Part shown: positions 44,260-58,042 of the stretch, piece after piece | Layout: every line of letters starts with the position of its first letter | Position numbering within the stretch: position 1 is the stretch's first letter | Origin: Eremophila alpestris peregrina | Taxonomy: Eukaryota > Chordata > Aves > Passeriformes > Alaudidae | DNA: 64,000 nt | Assembly (NCBI GenBank): GCA_009792885.1 | Contig: WMCF01000009.1 | Span: forward strand, 1,155,054 to 1,219,053 | Direction: 5' to 3' | Program-made: the position numbers and the translations under genes | The notes under the pieces: model-generated | Told to the model about the DNA's origin: nothing | The model's input: the letters and a program-made list of their open reading frames with translations, nothing else | Databases searched by the model: none

Positions 44260-47196
44260 TACTGAATTCAGCACCTTGTGTCTATTACTATAAATACAGT
44301 TCAAGTTGAGACACTAAAGCCATGATATGAACACCCTAAAGGTATTCGTAGCTAAATATTCCTCAGGCAAAACAGAAAAAATATAACTAGAACTCACATC
44401 AGCAGCTGAGAGTAGGTCTACCAGGGACAGTGTTACAGCACCAAAAGTTACTAATTTAGGAGAAGATATACAGCAGCTTTACAGTACACAGTAGGCTTCA
44501 TGCACTTTCTATAAGACAGAAACCCTGCACTCAGAGACCTGAATACCATACTTTGGATATGTACACACCCTGTACTTGTGTTCCCCTATCTCAATATTGA
44601 GGCACCTGTGGTGTTTTCCTTACACACGTTATTTGGAAGAGGACAATGCCAACATGGACACACACAAAGTTGCCTCCACAGAGCATTGGTTTAAAGTTCA
44701 AACACTTACACTGGCCTTCTGCTGAAGTCCAGTCAATCCAACCACCAGTGCTCATGTCACAATAGGACTGCAGCTCAGGACCAAATCTAGACAACTGCAG
44801 CTATGTGGTGTCAGAACCAAGACTAGTCTGATGCGTTAAACTGAAGTTGGTTTTGACTTTTGGTGGGGCTCCCAAATTCTATAAACAGGTTTATGAAACA
44901 CCATCACTACAGCTATTCAAGGTCTAAACATCAGGTCATTTCATCTAGCATGAGGCACAATCATCTACACCCCAGTGATTTCAAGTCAACCTTTGAATCT
45001 GTACAATTGGAGAATGGATGACTTTGAGACACTCACCACTACAGAAATTCTTCCCATATCACCATGGATTTTATACTTACTGAGACTCCTACCACTTCAC
45101 AACAGGCACTGAAACATTTTATGCACTTGAAGAGTTTTAGCTTCTTGAAAGGCAGTGGAAAGACTTAATGGCCTTAGGTCTTTCTTGGTTAGGTTTTATT
45201 TCTCTTGCTGGAGATATCCTCAAAGTTGTCCACATACGTCTTACAGTGGCACACAAAGAGCAAACCCAGACCTCCAGAAAGACACTTGGGTAAAGAGACT
45301 AACAAGACAGAAGTAGCAGAGAGGAGGATGTTCATCTCAAAGGAGATGGCAGTGTGAAGTAAAGGGAAATACCTACAGCCATTCCACTCACCAGTGGGAA
45401 AATATTATCTGTTAAAACTCTTGTCTCTACAAATATAATTTGATATATCAGTAACTGGTGTAGAGTAAGCCTATATTCACCAAATCCTTGAATAAATTTC
45501 ACTTTTAAATCATCCAAGATACTCCAGAAAATGAATGTTTAGATTCTGCACTTCATCATTCTCTATTGCTTTAGAAAGAGTATCAAGGTGTTTGCAAGCT
45601 CCTTAGTTTTGTTCTCAGTTTGAGCCAACTATGAAGTACAAGTTATACAGCATTAAAAGACAGAAATGGGGTCATAAAGCAAAACATAATTTGTTAATAT
45701 AAATCTGTACATGAGTGCATAGGCACAAAACATTATCATCCATCTTTTATACAGTTCACATACTGGGGGAACAAATAAGTACAGCTGTGTAAACACATTC
45801 ACCCCTCAAACACAAAATATGTAAGGAAAAATGCAGTATCACAAGGATTTCTTTTTTCTTCCCTTTAGTTTTTCCAAACCTACTTTCTATTGTGTTCTTA
45901 AATGAAAATTAAAAGCATTGTAGAAGTATCAAATAGGTGCGCAGAGATTTGAAGAACAAGGGAAAACAAAGCCCTAGAGCTGGTAGATGCAAAAGTTACA
46001 TGGAGCTGATTGCAGCTGTAAATAGAAAAGGATAGCAAAGGATTAGTTTAGGGGTTTGGAAGTTGACATTTTTTACATATGATTTTTGCCTTAAAAATAT
46101 CCTCTAATTAAGGCAACGGGAACGGACCATGAAAAGCAGTTAGATAGTGCGGAACAAGTGACAACACAAGAATTCCTTACCACTTATGGTAGTGCCATGA
46201 ACACAACATGTGACAGCCTGACTTTGTAACAGAGGTATATCAAGATGCAATAGCACAAAGTACAAAATCTCTTCATTCTAAGCCATAATTGGCTTTGGAA
46301 AATAAAGTTAATAAATTTCCTTTAAAAAGTTTGAGAAAAAAAATTGCAATTCCAGCTTCAAAGCTCTGAGAAAGCTTGACTGCAATGTGTAAGCACACAT
46401 CAGCAGCACATGATCCCCAGGAAGTGCTGTGAGCATACCAGGCAGGGAAATATCTGTATGACTGTCCTTCATTTGTTACACCACGAAGAAAGAGCAGCCA
46501 TCGGTCACTCTGAACCTTTCAATTAAACACTCATTTTCTAACCATTAGAGAGAAGGCAATGGCTCAAGTTCTGGAGTTACCAACTGCAAGCATAACTAGA
46601 ACCATAATTACAAAATTCCAAGTGGTAAATTATGTATGGAGAGGCTGAAATATTCCGGGTTTTTGTGTAAAATACAATCACCTCTTCGCACTAGCCAATA
46701 ATAATAAGAACTGAATAAATGCTCCATTGTATATACCTCTCAACTACCCCATGCAAGTATAAGTTGTGCTGTAGCAGTGGTTACAAACCACCAATCAGCC
46801 CAAGAAAAGCACACAGATTTTTAACTTGGATGTCAAAACTGAAATTCCACAATCCAGAACAAAGCAGCCAGCAAGAGAGCTCAGCAACTCTGCCCTTCCC
46901 AGCAGAGATAGCAAATATTCTAGATCCTCAAAAGTGTATCCAATCTTGCTTATTTGGCTTTAGAAAATCAAAACCTCACAACAAGTATTTTGGGGTTTAT
47001 TTTTTTCCCAGTGTCAGCTGCTAGGTAAAGAAAGCAGTACAGTTCTCTATCAGGCATCACCAAGAGGAACCGAATCTATGCAAACTTTAAATATGCAGGC
47101 AACTCTGCAAGCAGCACTCACACAGCTCCAGATCTAATAATGAACATGCAGTTGTAAATCTGGTATGAACCAGAGAGTGTGAGGATACAGCCATCT

Positions 47197-47205
47197 GTGT
47201 ACAAC
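47197..47205 (+). repeat. 9-bp flanking duplication, left copy
   Basis: GTGTACAAC directly abuts the left mosaic end and is repeated at 47244-47252. Nine base pairs is the target-site duplication length of Tn5. Confidence 0.9.
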
Positions 47206-47243
47206 CTGTCTCTTATACACATCTAGATGTGTATAAGAGACAG
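47206..47243. other. Head-to-head pair of Tn5 mosaic ends (library adapter)
   Basis: CTGTCTCTTATACACATCT (47206-47224) is the 19-bp hyperactive Tn5 mosaic end, and AGATGTGTATAAGAGACAG (47225-47243) is its reverse complement. Together they form a perfect 38-bp palindrome identical to the transposase adapter junction used in tagmentation libraries. No transposase or cargo lies between them. With the 9-bp duplication on each side, this is best read as a sequencing-library sequence retained in the assembly. The native sequence would then have a single GTGTACAAC here. Confidence 0.95.
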
Positions 47244-47252
47244 GTGTACAAC
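47244..47252 (+). repeat. 9-bp flanking duplication, right copy
   Basis: GTGTACAAC, identical to 47197-47205, directly follows the right mosaic end. Confidence 0.9.
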
Positions 47253-50200
47253 TGCAAGGCACGTTACTGGTGTGGTGTGTCGTGTTCCTCCCTCACTAAA
47301 ACACCAGCACAGAACCATGTATGTGAAGCACATGCCTGTTTACAGCAATAACTCCCCAAGAAAAGCTCGAAAGACACCAAAGCTGGTGACGAGATAGTGC
47401 AGCTCAGCCTCACACAGCTGTGTGGAGTGTCATGGATTTGAGCTCGTGTCCTGCAATGCTTGTCCCTGCCAAGGAGGCTGTGCTCCCTGCACCCAGCAGC
47501 AGAACCAGACCCCAGGGCTTCCCATGCAGGAACACCTGGGAGTGGCAGCAGCAGGCAGAGCTGCCCTTTGCCCCACACCTCCACGTGGAGCAAGGACCTG
47601 AGCAGCAAGAACAGAGAGGCTGCCTTGTAGCCAAGAGAAGAGGGAGAAAGCCTGAGGTGGGAGCCAGATGTGTACCTGCAGCTTCACCAGCAGCAGCTCA
47701 CATTCTCCTGCACCGAGGCTCCACACTGCAGCTCCAGCCAAGCCAGGCACACCCAATAGCCATTGCAGGTGGTGACAATAGGGTGAGAGACTGGACAGGG
47801 TGGCTGGCCACAAATCTCAGCAACTGAGTCCAGGCACTGCTTACAAATCTATGCAGCCACCCCACCTAGGGTGTCAACCTGTTGGATGCCAACAGAGGAA
47901 GCCCTTTCATGCTTAGATTTTTTTTTTAAGCTGTGTTTTTTCTCCTTTTAGATTGTTGCTTATGAACTGTGAAAGACTGCAGTGAATTATATATTTTCAT
48001 GCATCATGAGTCACGTTCCTCCCCTTTTCTTTGTCCCAACCATACGCTGTTTCTGCAACTGATTCAGAAGTGCAGGGACATGCATTTCTCTCGTACAACA
48101 GGGTTTTCAGAATTATTCATGATTTAGAAATGCACAGCTTAATTTGTACAGCTTTACAGCCTGGTCTCTGTCTTTTAATGCCATGTAACTTGTTCTTTAT
48201 AGTGGCTCAAGCTGGGAAAGAAACTAAGCGCAGCTTGCAAACTCCTCAGTTCTGCTTCTAAAGCAATAGAGAATGATGAAGTACAGAGACTAAACATTCA
48301 TTTTCTCAAGGATCTCAGATTATTTTAAAGTGAAAGTCACTCAAGAGTTTCGTGGATATAAGCGTCAAGGAATTCCACGCAACACTAAGTGTTGGTATAA
48401 AGCAGGATATGGTGCAAGCCCTAAGAGCTATTCTGCTTGAAAGGGCAGTCATTTTGGCATGAGCCAAATTGTATTTGCATACCAAGTCTCCCTGGAAATG
48501 CTGCTTCCCGGCACTGAACCTCTGAGTCTTCCCTCTGGCTGGCTACTTCCATCAGGATTTTCCCTACAAAACTGGTCACTCTCCATGTGCCACCACTTGA
48601 AAACACACAAACTGCTTTGAAGGCATCTGCAGCACAGGAGCAAGAGCCCTCCAAAGCCCACAAAACATGACCTCCAAGGAACAGCTGAAACACTTGCAGA
48701 CATACCAGCTACAAGAGAAAGGCCCGAGGGAAGTCTCCAGCTTGTGGATGTAAATGAGGGAGTGGAGAGAGAAGGGACAGAGGGAATTTCTCCACTTGGA
48801 GCAGCAGATTTGCTGAATTGCAAGCTGGCTACGACCACACCAAGAGAACAAGAGGCTGATTAGCAAGGCCATATGAGAAGGCCATGAGATAGACCAGTGC
48901 TCTCTCATCAGCACCAACATACAGAGCAAAGCCCTGCCCTACCAATCAGTGCTTCTCCCATCTCAAACATTTTCACAGCCTGTCCCAGGCCCACAGATGC
49001 TGCTTGCTCAGGCAGCCCCACTCCCCACATTTCCCCTGCTGCAGAGTCTTCAGGGTTGGCCAGACCAACATGCTTCCACTGCCTGGGCGTGGGGTGAACA
49101 GAGTCCTTGCTCACACAGCAACCACCCCCAGCACTCTCCCCTGCTCAGAGCATGCTTTGCCTGTGCCATCCTCACACCACTGCCACACCACATGGCACAG
49201 GCACCCTGGGAGGACAGTCTAGGGCAAACCAACTCATCTCTTTTGGGCAGCAGATATAAAGATACACAGACTATTGTATGTTCTTACTGTAAAGGTAAAG
49301 CAGGGGGCAAAGGAAGCAGGAAAGGAAGGAAGCTACATTAAGCTTTTGGTTAACTAAAATAAATCTCTCTTCCCCTCCCCTTCCCCCTGGCCTCACATAC
49401 CCAGCTCTAAACATGCCCCTTCCCACTCCCAGCACAGAGAGTTGTCTCTCAGGATCAGGCCCTAAATGCAGGCTTTGTGCTTCAACCAGGCTGTGCTCTG
49501 AGGAATTGCTTCATGAATGGCCAGTGGGAAACATAACACAGTGTCACAGCACATGGGTCCAAAGCAAAAGTTTTGTGGAACACATCTGAGGGAAGTACAG
49601 CAACCTTCACACGGTGCACCCAGCGTCACACTGGTAAAACAGCATGAAACGCTTTCAGAGGCTTAACTAGTTCAGCTCTTTTGGAAGAAAGGTATGACAA
49701 AAGCACAGTCAAAAATAGACCAGCTTTGGCTAATATAATTGATTATTCTTTTAACAAGGTCTCAACCACATCTGAAGTAGTTTCAGTAATGGTGACAACA
49801 ACCGGGACAAAAGACAGCAATACAACTTCACAAGTGAAACAAGTGCTTGAAATACTCAATAAAGCACAAATATCATAAAGGACACAGATGCCTTTATGAG
49901 GCTGAAACCCACTTCTGCTCTCTTTTAGAGACATCATAAAAAGTTACTGAGAGCATTACAGATATGCTGCTTCATTTTGCCCGTACACAGAAGAAATAGA
50001 ATTGGAAGCCCTATACATTAGATTAGGACACAAAAAACCCCATCCCAGAACACCTCTGAGTGAAAACGTGCCTATTCAAATGATTGCTTAAATAGGGGAG
50101 TGACTCTTTAGACAACTAGGAAGCCTGCAAGTTTGTAACCATGTCAAGCTGCCCTATTTTTAGCATTGTGTGTCAAGGGCACATGCCTAGAAAGCACTTT

Positions 50201-53200
50201 CACTGCTTCAGCAGTTTACAGGAAAAACAAGGTAGACAAGCACATGCTTATTTACAGACAGACGAGCCCAAATCTTGTATGTGTGAATAATCACATGGGA
50301 CTGCCTCAGTTTTACAGGGTGACTCACCAGGGCAGCACCAGGGCTCCTGACACAGCCCCGGAGCTCAGCGCCAGCGGAAGGAAATGGCTGCAGAGCACTC
50401 AAAAGTCCTGAAGCAGCACAAGAGGGGCTGGGCAGTGAACTGAAAGCTAATGGACTACCTTAATTTTTTTTCAAGAGAAAAGTCAGTCTTTCAGATAGGC
50501 AAGAATGATAAAGGGTCTGCAAAGAAAAAAAGTGAACTGTTGTCAAAGACCTTACATTCCCCACTGGTTTTCTATTTTAGGTTCTACATATGACTAATTT
50601 TCAAACTTTTCAGTACCACTAGCATCAGCTGTTCAAAAAAAAAAACCCAGAAAAACATTTCATCACTGGATGAAAGCCTGTACAGCCAACTAAAGGATGC
50701 AAGAAGCCTCAACACAGACCACCATTTCTACTGTTATTCAATACTTCCAAAACTCAAACACAGAGCATAACACCATAAAGTCATGCTTTAACTTGTAACT
50801 CTCATTTGTTAATAGGAAAAAAAAAAAATCAAACAACAAAGGTTTTGCCAATACATATAACACTTGACCCTCTGCTTTCAATTAATACATACATACCCAC
50901 TACTCTCTCTAGGCACTGTCACAGACAAGTCTGCTGCATTTTCCACTATCAAGTGTCCTTTATCTGAAGTATCACCTGAGTAGTTTCAAGCAAATTCTTT
51001 ACTGAGAGGCACTGGCAGACTGACTGAGCATCTTTACACTTAGCTAATAAGCTTTGCAGTGAGGAACCCAACATGACCTAAAAGATGCACAGTTCTGGAA
51101 AACGGAATATAAACTCCTCCTTTTTCCACTCTAGTGGCATAGGGGCACCACAAGAGCTGTGCTTAGGCCATCTACAAGCAATTAAACAAATCTTTGGTCA
51201 GCAGCAAGGTCAGATACCCAAATCTTCACCAGCTGCATCAGAAAGCTAGCACAGCCATATGTAAGCAAACAGAACAACTATGAAGCACTGCATTGCCTGA
51301 AAACAGGGCAATAAACATGATAAGATTTTAAAAGGACAAATATATACACAAGACAAGCGGCATTCTACCTAAGATTACAGAAGGGTTTCTGTACTCAAGA
51401 GTTTTAGTCTATAAAGTTATGTGCATGCCTATCCCACCAAAAAACCTTACAACTTCATATGTGGTCCACCTTATCCTCAACAGGTTTGCAAGCAACAGAA
51501 ATACTAGAGCAGGTATTAATTAACAGCTCATGGTGTGCTCTGCTCATTCTGAACACAAAGATGAAAATTAGCTTCCACATGCTCTCCAGAGTTCTAGTAG
51601 AAGAAGCCATTCATCTGTTACAGGACTGAAGTCAGAAATTGGAAGAAAAACAATCTAAGTCAATTTACTTGAGTTTTCTAATTGCATAGAAAAATCTTCA
51701 GTACTACACTGACTTAAACACCCATTTTCACTAGTTTGAGAAACTACCTTAGGTTCTGTTTAGGAGAAGTTAACAGAACTTTCAAGAGTATATTCTTTTC
51801 AAACTCTCCTAGACAATGAAGCACTTAAGTGCTGTGTGCTGACCAGCGTGGTCCACAGAACACAGGTACTCCAACAGCAAATACAGTGAGAGCTACATCC
51901 AGTGTTATCCATACAGAGCTCAGGAAAGAAGACAAGGTCCACTAGCAAACAGGTCTGAAGACAGGTGCAGATGGCGCAAGATGTGCCCAGACACTGCTCT
52001 GAAGGGTTAACAGAATGACAGTGTTGCCTGAACACTGCCTTGGCTGTGACTGATGTGCAAACTGTGCTGTTCTTAGGACAGCAAATAGGGACAGCACGGG
52101 ACCACTGTGTAAAATTCCTGTTGGCAGCAAAGCAAGAAATCAAGTACAACTTGGGACTAGGGGCAGGGAGGGAAACAGAGGGGAGAGATATTGGCATGTC
52201 TTTTTGGCTGCATTAATAAATAAGGTGTTGAGAAACATAAATCCCACTAATTTTCCATAGAAACAGATGTTTGCTTAACACTACCTCACTTTCAACACTT
52301 GCTCATAGAGAACACATCACACAAAACATGGTGCTAAAAAAATAAGAGTAAACAGAATAAAACAAAAGACAGTTCCAAGTTACTGTGTTGGGATAAGCAA
52401 AGTAGGATGTGGACCTAATTCCAATATTGTAGCTTCTCTCCTAAATATACATACTCCTGTGCTATTACTCAGGTGATCTGTGTAAACCACAGTGACATTT
52501 TCACTGACTAGCCCAGTGTTTTGTGAGCATCCACACTGCTGAAGTTCAGAGAGCTCAGCTCTAAAGGTTTGTGGATGTTCTACTGCTGAAAAATTACCCA
52601 GCTAAACCCTACAGCCCAGGGGTGAAGGGTGCAGGTAATATACCCTCCAAGCCCAAGCAATTACCGAGTTGCTGCATGTTGACCTCAGAACCTCGATCTC
52701 AGGTATGGCAAGTGGCTCCCAGTCATGCAAAGGACAAACTGTGTCACCCCAGCTACCTTGAACCCTCAGTTCCAACCAAAGTCTGCCTGCAGCACTAGCC
52801 CTGGCCCTCTGGGACTGCCTCACCAGGCAAGATTTTGCACATGGGATCCAAATTGGTCAGTCAGTGCAGCACCCTGTTGGGAAGGGGAGCAGGGAGGGCA
52901 GGTGACACTCAGGGAAGAGAAGCAGCAGCAAAGTGGAAAAGCAACAGGGAAGTATTTAAAAAAAAAAATAAGGGGAAATAGGTATATAATTGCATAAGTC
53001 TGAAGGCATCAAGATTATGCTCCGGGCTGTTTATCACTTAGCCTCAAACTATTAAGTAAGTGAAATTCTTCATTCTGAATTAATTTGCCTAAAATGAAAG
53101 CAAATACTGTTTTAAAAACAGTCTTAATACAAAATGCAACAACCTTTCACTGACATCTGTTAAAACTGTGTCACACCAAGTGTCCACCAAGTCAATAACT

Positions 53201-54541
53201 TGCTTATAAATCATAGGTCAGTGTTTCTAATCTAACAGCAGTAATATACTACAGTGTTATTCAAGACAAACGTTTTCTTTTTAAACTTCAGTTAATAATT
53301 CTAACTCTTTATTGGAAGTGTTCTCAAATAGTGGTTGCCTTTTTTTTTTTCAGATGAGCATAGGGTCTGACAGAAGGATCATCCAAAATCATGTACATCT
53401 TTTAAATAATGGAAAAGAACTAAGGATTTCAAGACCTGATTATACACACATGAAGAGGCAAGGCTGAGAAAAGCAGACTGGTTTAGAACCTCCCACGAGT
53501 CACTGAATTTGGAGTTCCCGTTACTTTAAGCCCAACTTAGCTTTAGAATTAAGTTCTGCTAATTAGAAGATGTAAAGGCAACAATATTACTAAGAGACAC
53601 ATTGCTCAAGTGCAGAACACGCCTCTATCAGTTGTTTTTCCTGCAAGTCCATGCACAGACAAGTTTTTGTAGTAAAATGGACAGGAAATGACACTTCTCA
53701 ACTTTAAATACATTAATTTTCTATCGGTGTAACTTAGTTCTTATATTTAGGCACATTTTAGGAGGCATGCATACTGTATTTAAGTCCAATACTCTCAGTA
53801 AAGTGCTAAATAAAACACAGTGATTTATATCATGAATCATAAAAAGAAGCCTGACTCTGAAGAACTAGTACATAAGAAAAGATACAGAGCTTTAAGTCTC
53901 CTAAAGCTTAATGACTGCTGATTTTTATTCTTAAGATTACTACCAGTGTTCAAGAGGAATTTTCTTGCATATAATGGAATTGGCCAGCCAAGAATCACTG
54001 AGGTGACACACTTAAAAAGTTAGAATTATACTGAGTTTTAATCATAACTTCAATGCAGTAAGAGGATAGGATCTGGTAGTATAACAAGTAACAAAATTTA
54101 AAATCACCTTCATTGTAGCCCTTCTTTAAAGCTGCACCTTTAGTTAGCTTTCCTGGCATCAACACTTCCCAGTTTATTGCCACTGTATTAAAGGCAAACC
54201 CAAAACCAGCAAGGTAGGCAATCACATTTATGCTGCAGAGAACTCTTAGGATTCCACTGAAAGTAATTCCCAAAATAACTTTAAAAAAAAGAAAAAGAAA
54301 AAACCACACACACATATAAAAATAGCTCTTACAAACAACCAAGTTTCATTTTTACTATACTTCTTTTAAACCATTAATGAGTCATCACTTAAATCACTAG
54401 CTATGTTTATAAAGAATTATTCACACAGTAAACCAGAATTCATAAAATGAAACAGTATACATTTCATATACCATATTTTTTTTCTCCTTTAAACTAATTA
54501 GAGACACAGGAATTCACTGATTTCCAGGGGGGAGTGTTGAC

Positions 54542-54554
54542 TTTTTTTTTTTTT
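54542..54554 (+). repeat. Poly(T) run of 13
   Basis: A homopolymer run of 13 T on the plus strand in intron 3, with no element attached. Confidence 0.85.
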
Positions 54555-54904
54555 AGACTAGCATTTTGAAACGTATTTACCACAGAAGTTGTGTTTCACC
54601 TTATGGCAAAGGCTCAATGTCTCCTACTTATTTAGCCTACACAAAATTTTCCTCTTTACCAGAAGGGTTTTCCACCAAAAATGAGACCAAGAAAGACCGT
54701 GGTGTAGCTGAACAACATAAAATGCAATTAGTGGTAACGTTTTTGTAGGTTGTGCCATTTCATATTCTTTCCGTGCCTTCATGGGGCAGCGAAGGCTTCT
54801 TTAGAACACACTCCAAGCAAAAAACTGACTCCTGCAATCACTGCCCACTTTGATTAGTCTTAATCTTAGTGGAAGCACAGCAATTTCCACTGATTGCTTG
54901 TTTG

Positions 54905-55120
54905 AGGGACGGGCAATTTGCGCAATGTTTATTTTGGGCCGCGGCGGAGGGAGGGGCGCAGCCAAGCGGGCAGCGTCCCAACGCAGATCACAGCATCCAG
55001 CACTGCACTCTAGGAACATCCCAGCCTCGGCCAAACCCAGCCAGCTGCCTGCCCTCCTGCCTGCGTGGGGAAGGGCTGGCTCGGCAAGAGCCACCCAGAG
55101 CACTCCCGCAGGATGGAAAC
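54905..55120. promoter_or_regulatory. Candidate intronic regulatory element (CpG-rich patch)
   Basis: About a dozen CpG dinucleotides fall within about 210 bp here, while the surrounding tens of kilobases are CpG-poor. The left edge has a palindromic TTGCGCAA (54918-54925), the core of a C/EBP-type site. A GCCGCGGCGGAGGGAGGGGCG stretch of the kind bound by Sp1/KLF and E2F factors follows. No TATA box or open exon with a good donor is evident. It could be an enhancer, an alternative promoter or simply a GC-rich relic. Confidence 0.35.
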
Positions 55121-58026
55121 TGCAAGCCCCACCAGGGAGAGCAGGAGGGGCTGGTGTGGGCAAATTTGTGATCAAGTGGTACAGGTTACTAAGTGAGGAG
55201 CACAGACATCCCACAAGTACTGCAAGAAGCAGCTATGAAGAACTGCACAACACAAAGTGGGCTCACCGTGAATATTTTAAAAAACCTGTGTTCCTCACCT
55301 AAACAAAACTAGAAAATCCAAGCAACAAATACCTTTACTTAAGGTGGATTTCCATCCACACAGAAGCCCAGATTTCACTGAGTCAGTGAAATATGCAGGG
55401 CACAAATTAAAGAGCAAGTGCCCTGCTCATTTGAATGCCTCTGATGATCCCAAAGCAGACTTTAATGTGGGACACAGCACTTCCAGTGCAAATTGTATAC
55501 ACCATGGTACCTGCATCCAACAGAGTGCTGGCCCTGTGGGTTGTGTATTTTGGGTGACAGCACATGTTCCATGTTCTCACATTACTCAGTCATCAGTTTG
55601 ATGAAGTAGCTATTAGAAATAAGAAACAAATTTACCATTCAGCTATATTCCAAAGTTACTGTATATATACAGAAAGGAAGAAGCTATGCCTTTTAGTTTC
55701 CCACATTTCTCTCTAATCTTTTTTTTCCCTTGCTTCCTGGAGTAAAGATCTTCTCACCAATAGATTGTGAAAGGCTGAGCTGATTAATAAATTTGACAGA
55801 TACACCACAGAGGAGACAACAGCTACAATAGCATGGGAGTGCAGGAAAGAGCAAAGACCATGTTAATGACCCCCTTATGACTGCAGCTGGAGTCAAGCAG
55901 CAGGATTTCCTTAGACAGCATTGCTACATCTGGATCACCCTCCAAGGGAAATGAAAAGCAGTGCTTCTGCAAGATATTCTGCCAGATATGCCAAAGCCAC
56001 AAAAGCATGCAAGAGGCAATGATGATATGAGTTGAAATGCTAGTAAAAATAAAGGAGAGGTTAATGCACCCTAGCACAAGAGTTACCTCTGTTTCAGGTG
56101 ACCATCGTACCTCGGCAAGGAAAAACACAAGCATCACATAACAATGATCACTAGACATTAGTTATAATCAGATGATGGGTAGTTAAACAACACAAGCTGT
56201 GGGGTGAAAAAAGTAGTTTCATGGACTCAACAAGGTAAGGGAGACCTTAAAAAGTGTGAACAAGTAAGTGTTATTTTTGAACAGAATATCAGTCTGCAGA
56301 ACTGCAAACTAATACCTCTAGAACTTGGTTCCAGAAGTGGTTTGCAGAGCAACATAATCCACAATCAGTTCTGTATGAAACATTTGCTGTGCTGGTAATG
56401 TTTATTTGTAACTGTTTTTCCAAAATTCAACTAATATTTTTCTAAAACCCTAGCAGAGTATACCAATGGGTAGGGAATTAGGAGGTCTAAGCTTACTTAT
56501 GGTCATCTCCTTCCTGTATATTGCATTTGGTAGATTTTTGCATTCATAATGACCATGAACAATTGATAGAAGCTGAGTATTTTATAGGCTATATAGCTTT
56601 ATACACAATATAGCCGCAGCATAAAGTCTTACTTTAGGATTTTGTGTGCATCTGACACACATTCTGACATTTATCACAGGTGCAAAGATGCCTGTTACAG
56701 ATTACACAGAATATGAAGGCTTTATATTAAGAATACCTCCTTGAGCTAGGACCATATAAAACTTCCTGTCAGTTCTGGTTATACAGATTTTTTTTAATTT
56801 AAAAAATTAATTCCAGTTTTCCTTAACGTTAAATAGAAGTGGTGATTTTAGACAGAATTCATAGAAAGCATTCATGAAGAAATCTACTAGTTCTAAGCTA
56901 AAGTTTGCCACATCACCCACCAGCTATCTCTTATGCCTACAAACAACTACAGTGTTTCTACAATTTTAAGTAATTTCCTCACTAGAACTAGAAAAAACAA
57001 AGGGATCTGAAAACCTACTTACTTAGGTGAAACAAATACTCATGATTATGTAATTCCAACTACTTATTCCTCATGCTCCACAAAAAGAATAGGTTTAAGA
57101 TTTCCCACCCCTTTGCTCTGTGCATCCTCAACCACTGTTGGAATGCTAACTGACTCTGTATCCTCCAAATTTTGGCTATCAAATTATTTGGAAAGAATGA
57201 CATCTTCAGCACCAGGACTACACAAAAACTGGGGAAAAAAAATCCAGGCACAGAGATTCAAAACTCTTTAGTTCAAGCTGATAAATTAACTTCTCCATAC
57301 CAATGTAACCAGGCACTGGTCCCTGGCAAGGAGGGTAAACGCCCTCTGTCCCCACCCCTATGCTGGTCTTTGAGGGTGGCAAAAGGCCCAGGAAAGCTGT
57401 GTGACCTACAAATGCCAGGAGGCCCCTCTAGCACCCAGGGAACACAGCATAAGGATGTTCCATGTAAGTGCTGTGGTTAGATCATGGAGGATGAGGAGGT
57501 GGGAGTCAAGAAAAATAAAAGCATCTTCCTCCAACAGTTTGTCGAAATGAAAGAAAAAGGAGATTGCAGAGCAGTGTTACTTGCCAAAAAGTACAGGGCC
57601 CCTGGTTCACAGGCTAGGAGTTTCCTTTTGGGACAGTAAATCTCCAAGTATTAAACATCACCCAATAGTCTGCAAATCTAGGAAGCCATGGGGTAAACTG
57701 CCTGCTGAAAAAACACACCCCAGTGTGCACCAGGATGGCCCACAGCACCTACACTTTTCTGCTAGCACCAACATCAGAAAGGTTACCAAGCAGGTAAGAC
57801 AGTGGAAGCTTACTATTTAGCTCTCATTGTTTGCTAGAAAAAAGAAACCAAACTGGTGAAAAGCAAATGCTTTATAAGGAGGAAGATGGGGACTTCAAAT
57901 GAGAGAGTAATTCATGGACAACCACAGCGGGGTTTTCTTCAGGCAAGGTTATCAAAATGCTTATTAGCAGGTTTAAATACAAATAGAAAAAGGATTGGGT
58001 TTGGGGTTGTTGTCATATTATTTGGG

Positions 58027-58042
58027 TTTTTTTTTTTTTTTT
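58027..58042 (+). repeat. Poly(T) run of 16
   Basis: A homopolymer run of 16 T on the plus strand, poly(A) in the IGF2BP3 pre-mRNA, with no recognisable retrotransposed sequence upstream of it. Confidence 0.85.

Larger units (their letters stand above)
40001..54800 (-). other. IGF2BP3: Intron 3 of IGF2BP3, middle part
   Basis: Mostly AT-rich intron, with a GC-richer section at about 47400-47830 and 48900-49450 where ORFs of 115-135 codons appear on both strands. None resembles a known protein. The region holds the 22-bp dispersed repeat (43720 and 44238) and the Tn5 mosaic-end pair at 47206-47243. No exon 2 or exon 3 sequence was found. Confidence 0.7.

Noticed and set aside
47206..47243. 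Natural miniature transposon with perfect terminal inverted repeats.
   Set aside because: The sequence is exactly the engineered Tn5 mosaic end, which is not a native vertebrate sequence. There is no internal sequence at all.
47420..47827. Overlapping ORFs of 114-135 codons on both strands in a GC-richer part of intron 3.
   Set aside because: They are open in several frames on both strands, with low-complexity composition and no family similarity. This looks like base composition, not coding.
54850..55302. Longest plus-strand ORF in the window (150 codons), with a 137-codon ORF on the opposite strand at 54801-55214.
   Set aside because: Both frames are open because the patch is GC-rich and poor in stop codons. 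Neither product shows a recognisable domain, and both lie inside an intron.
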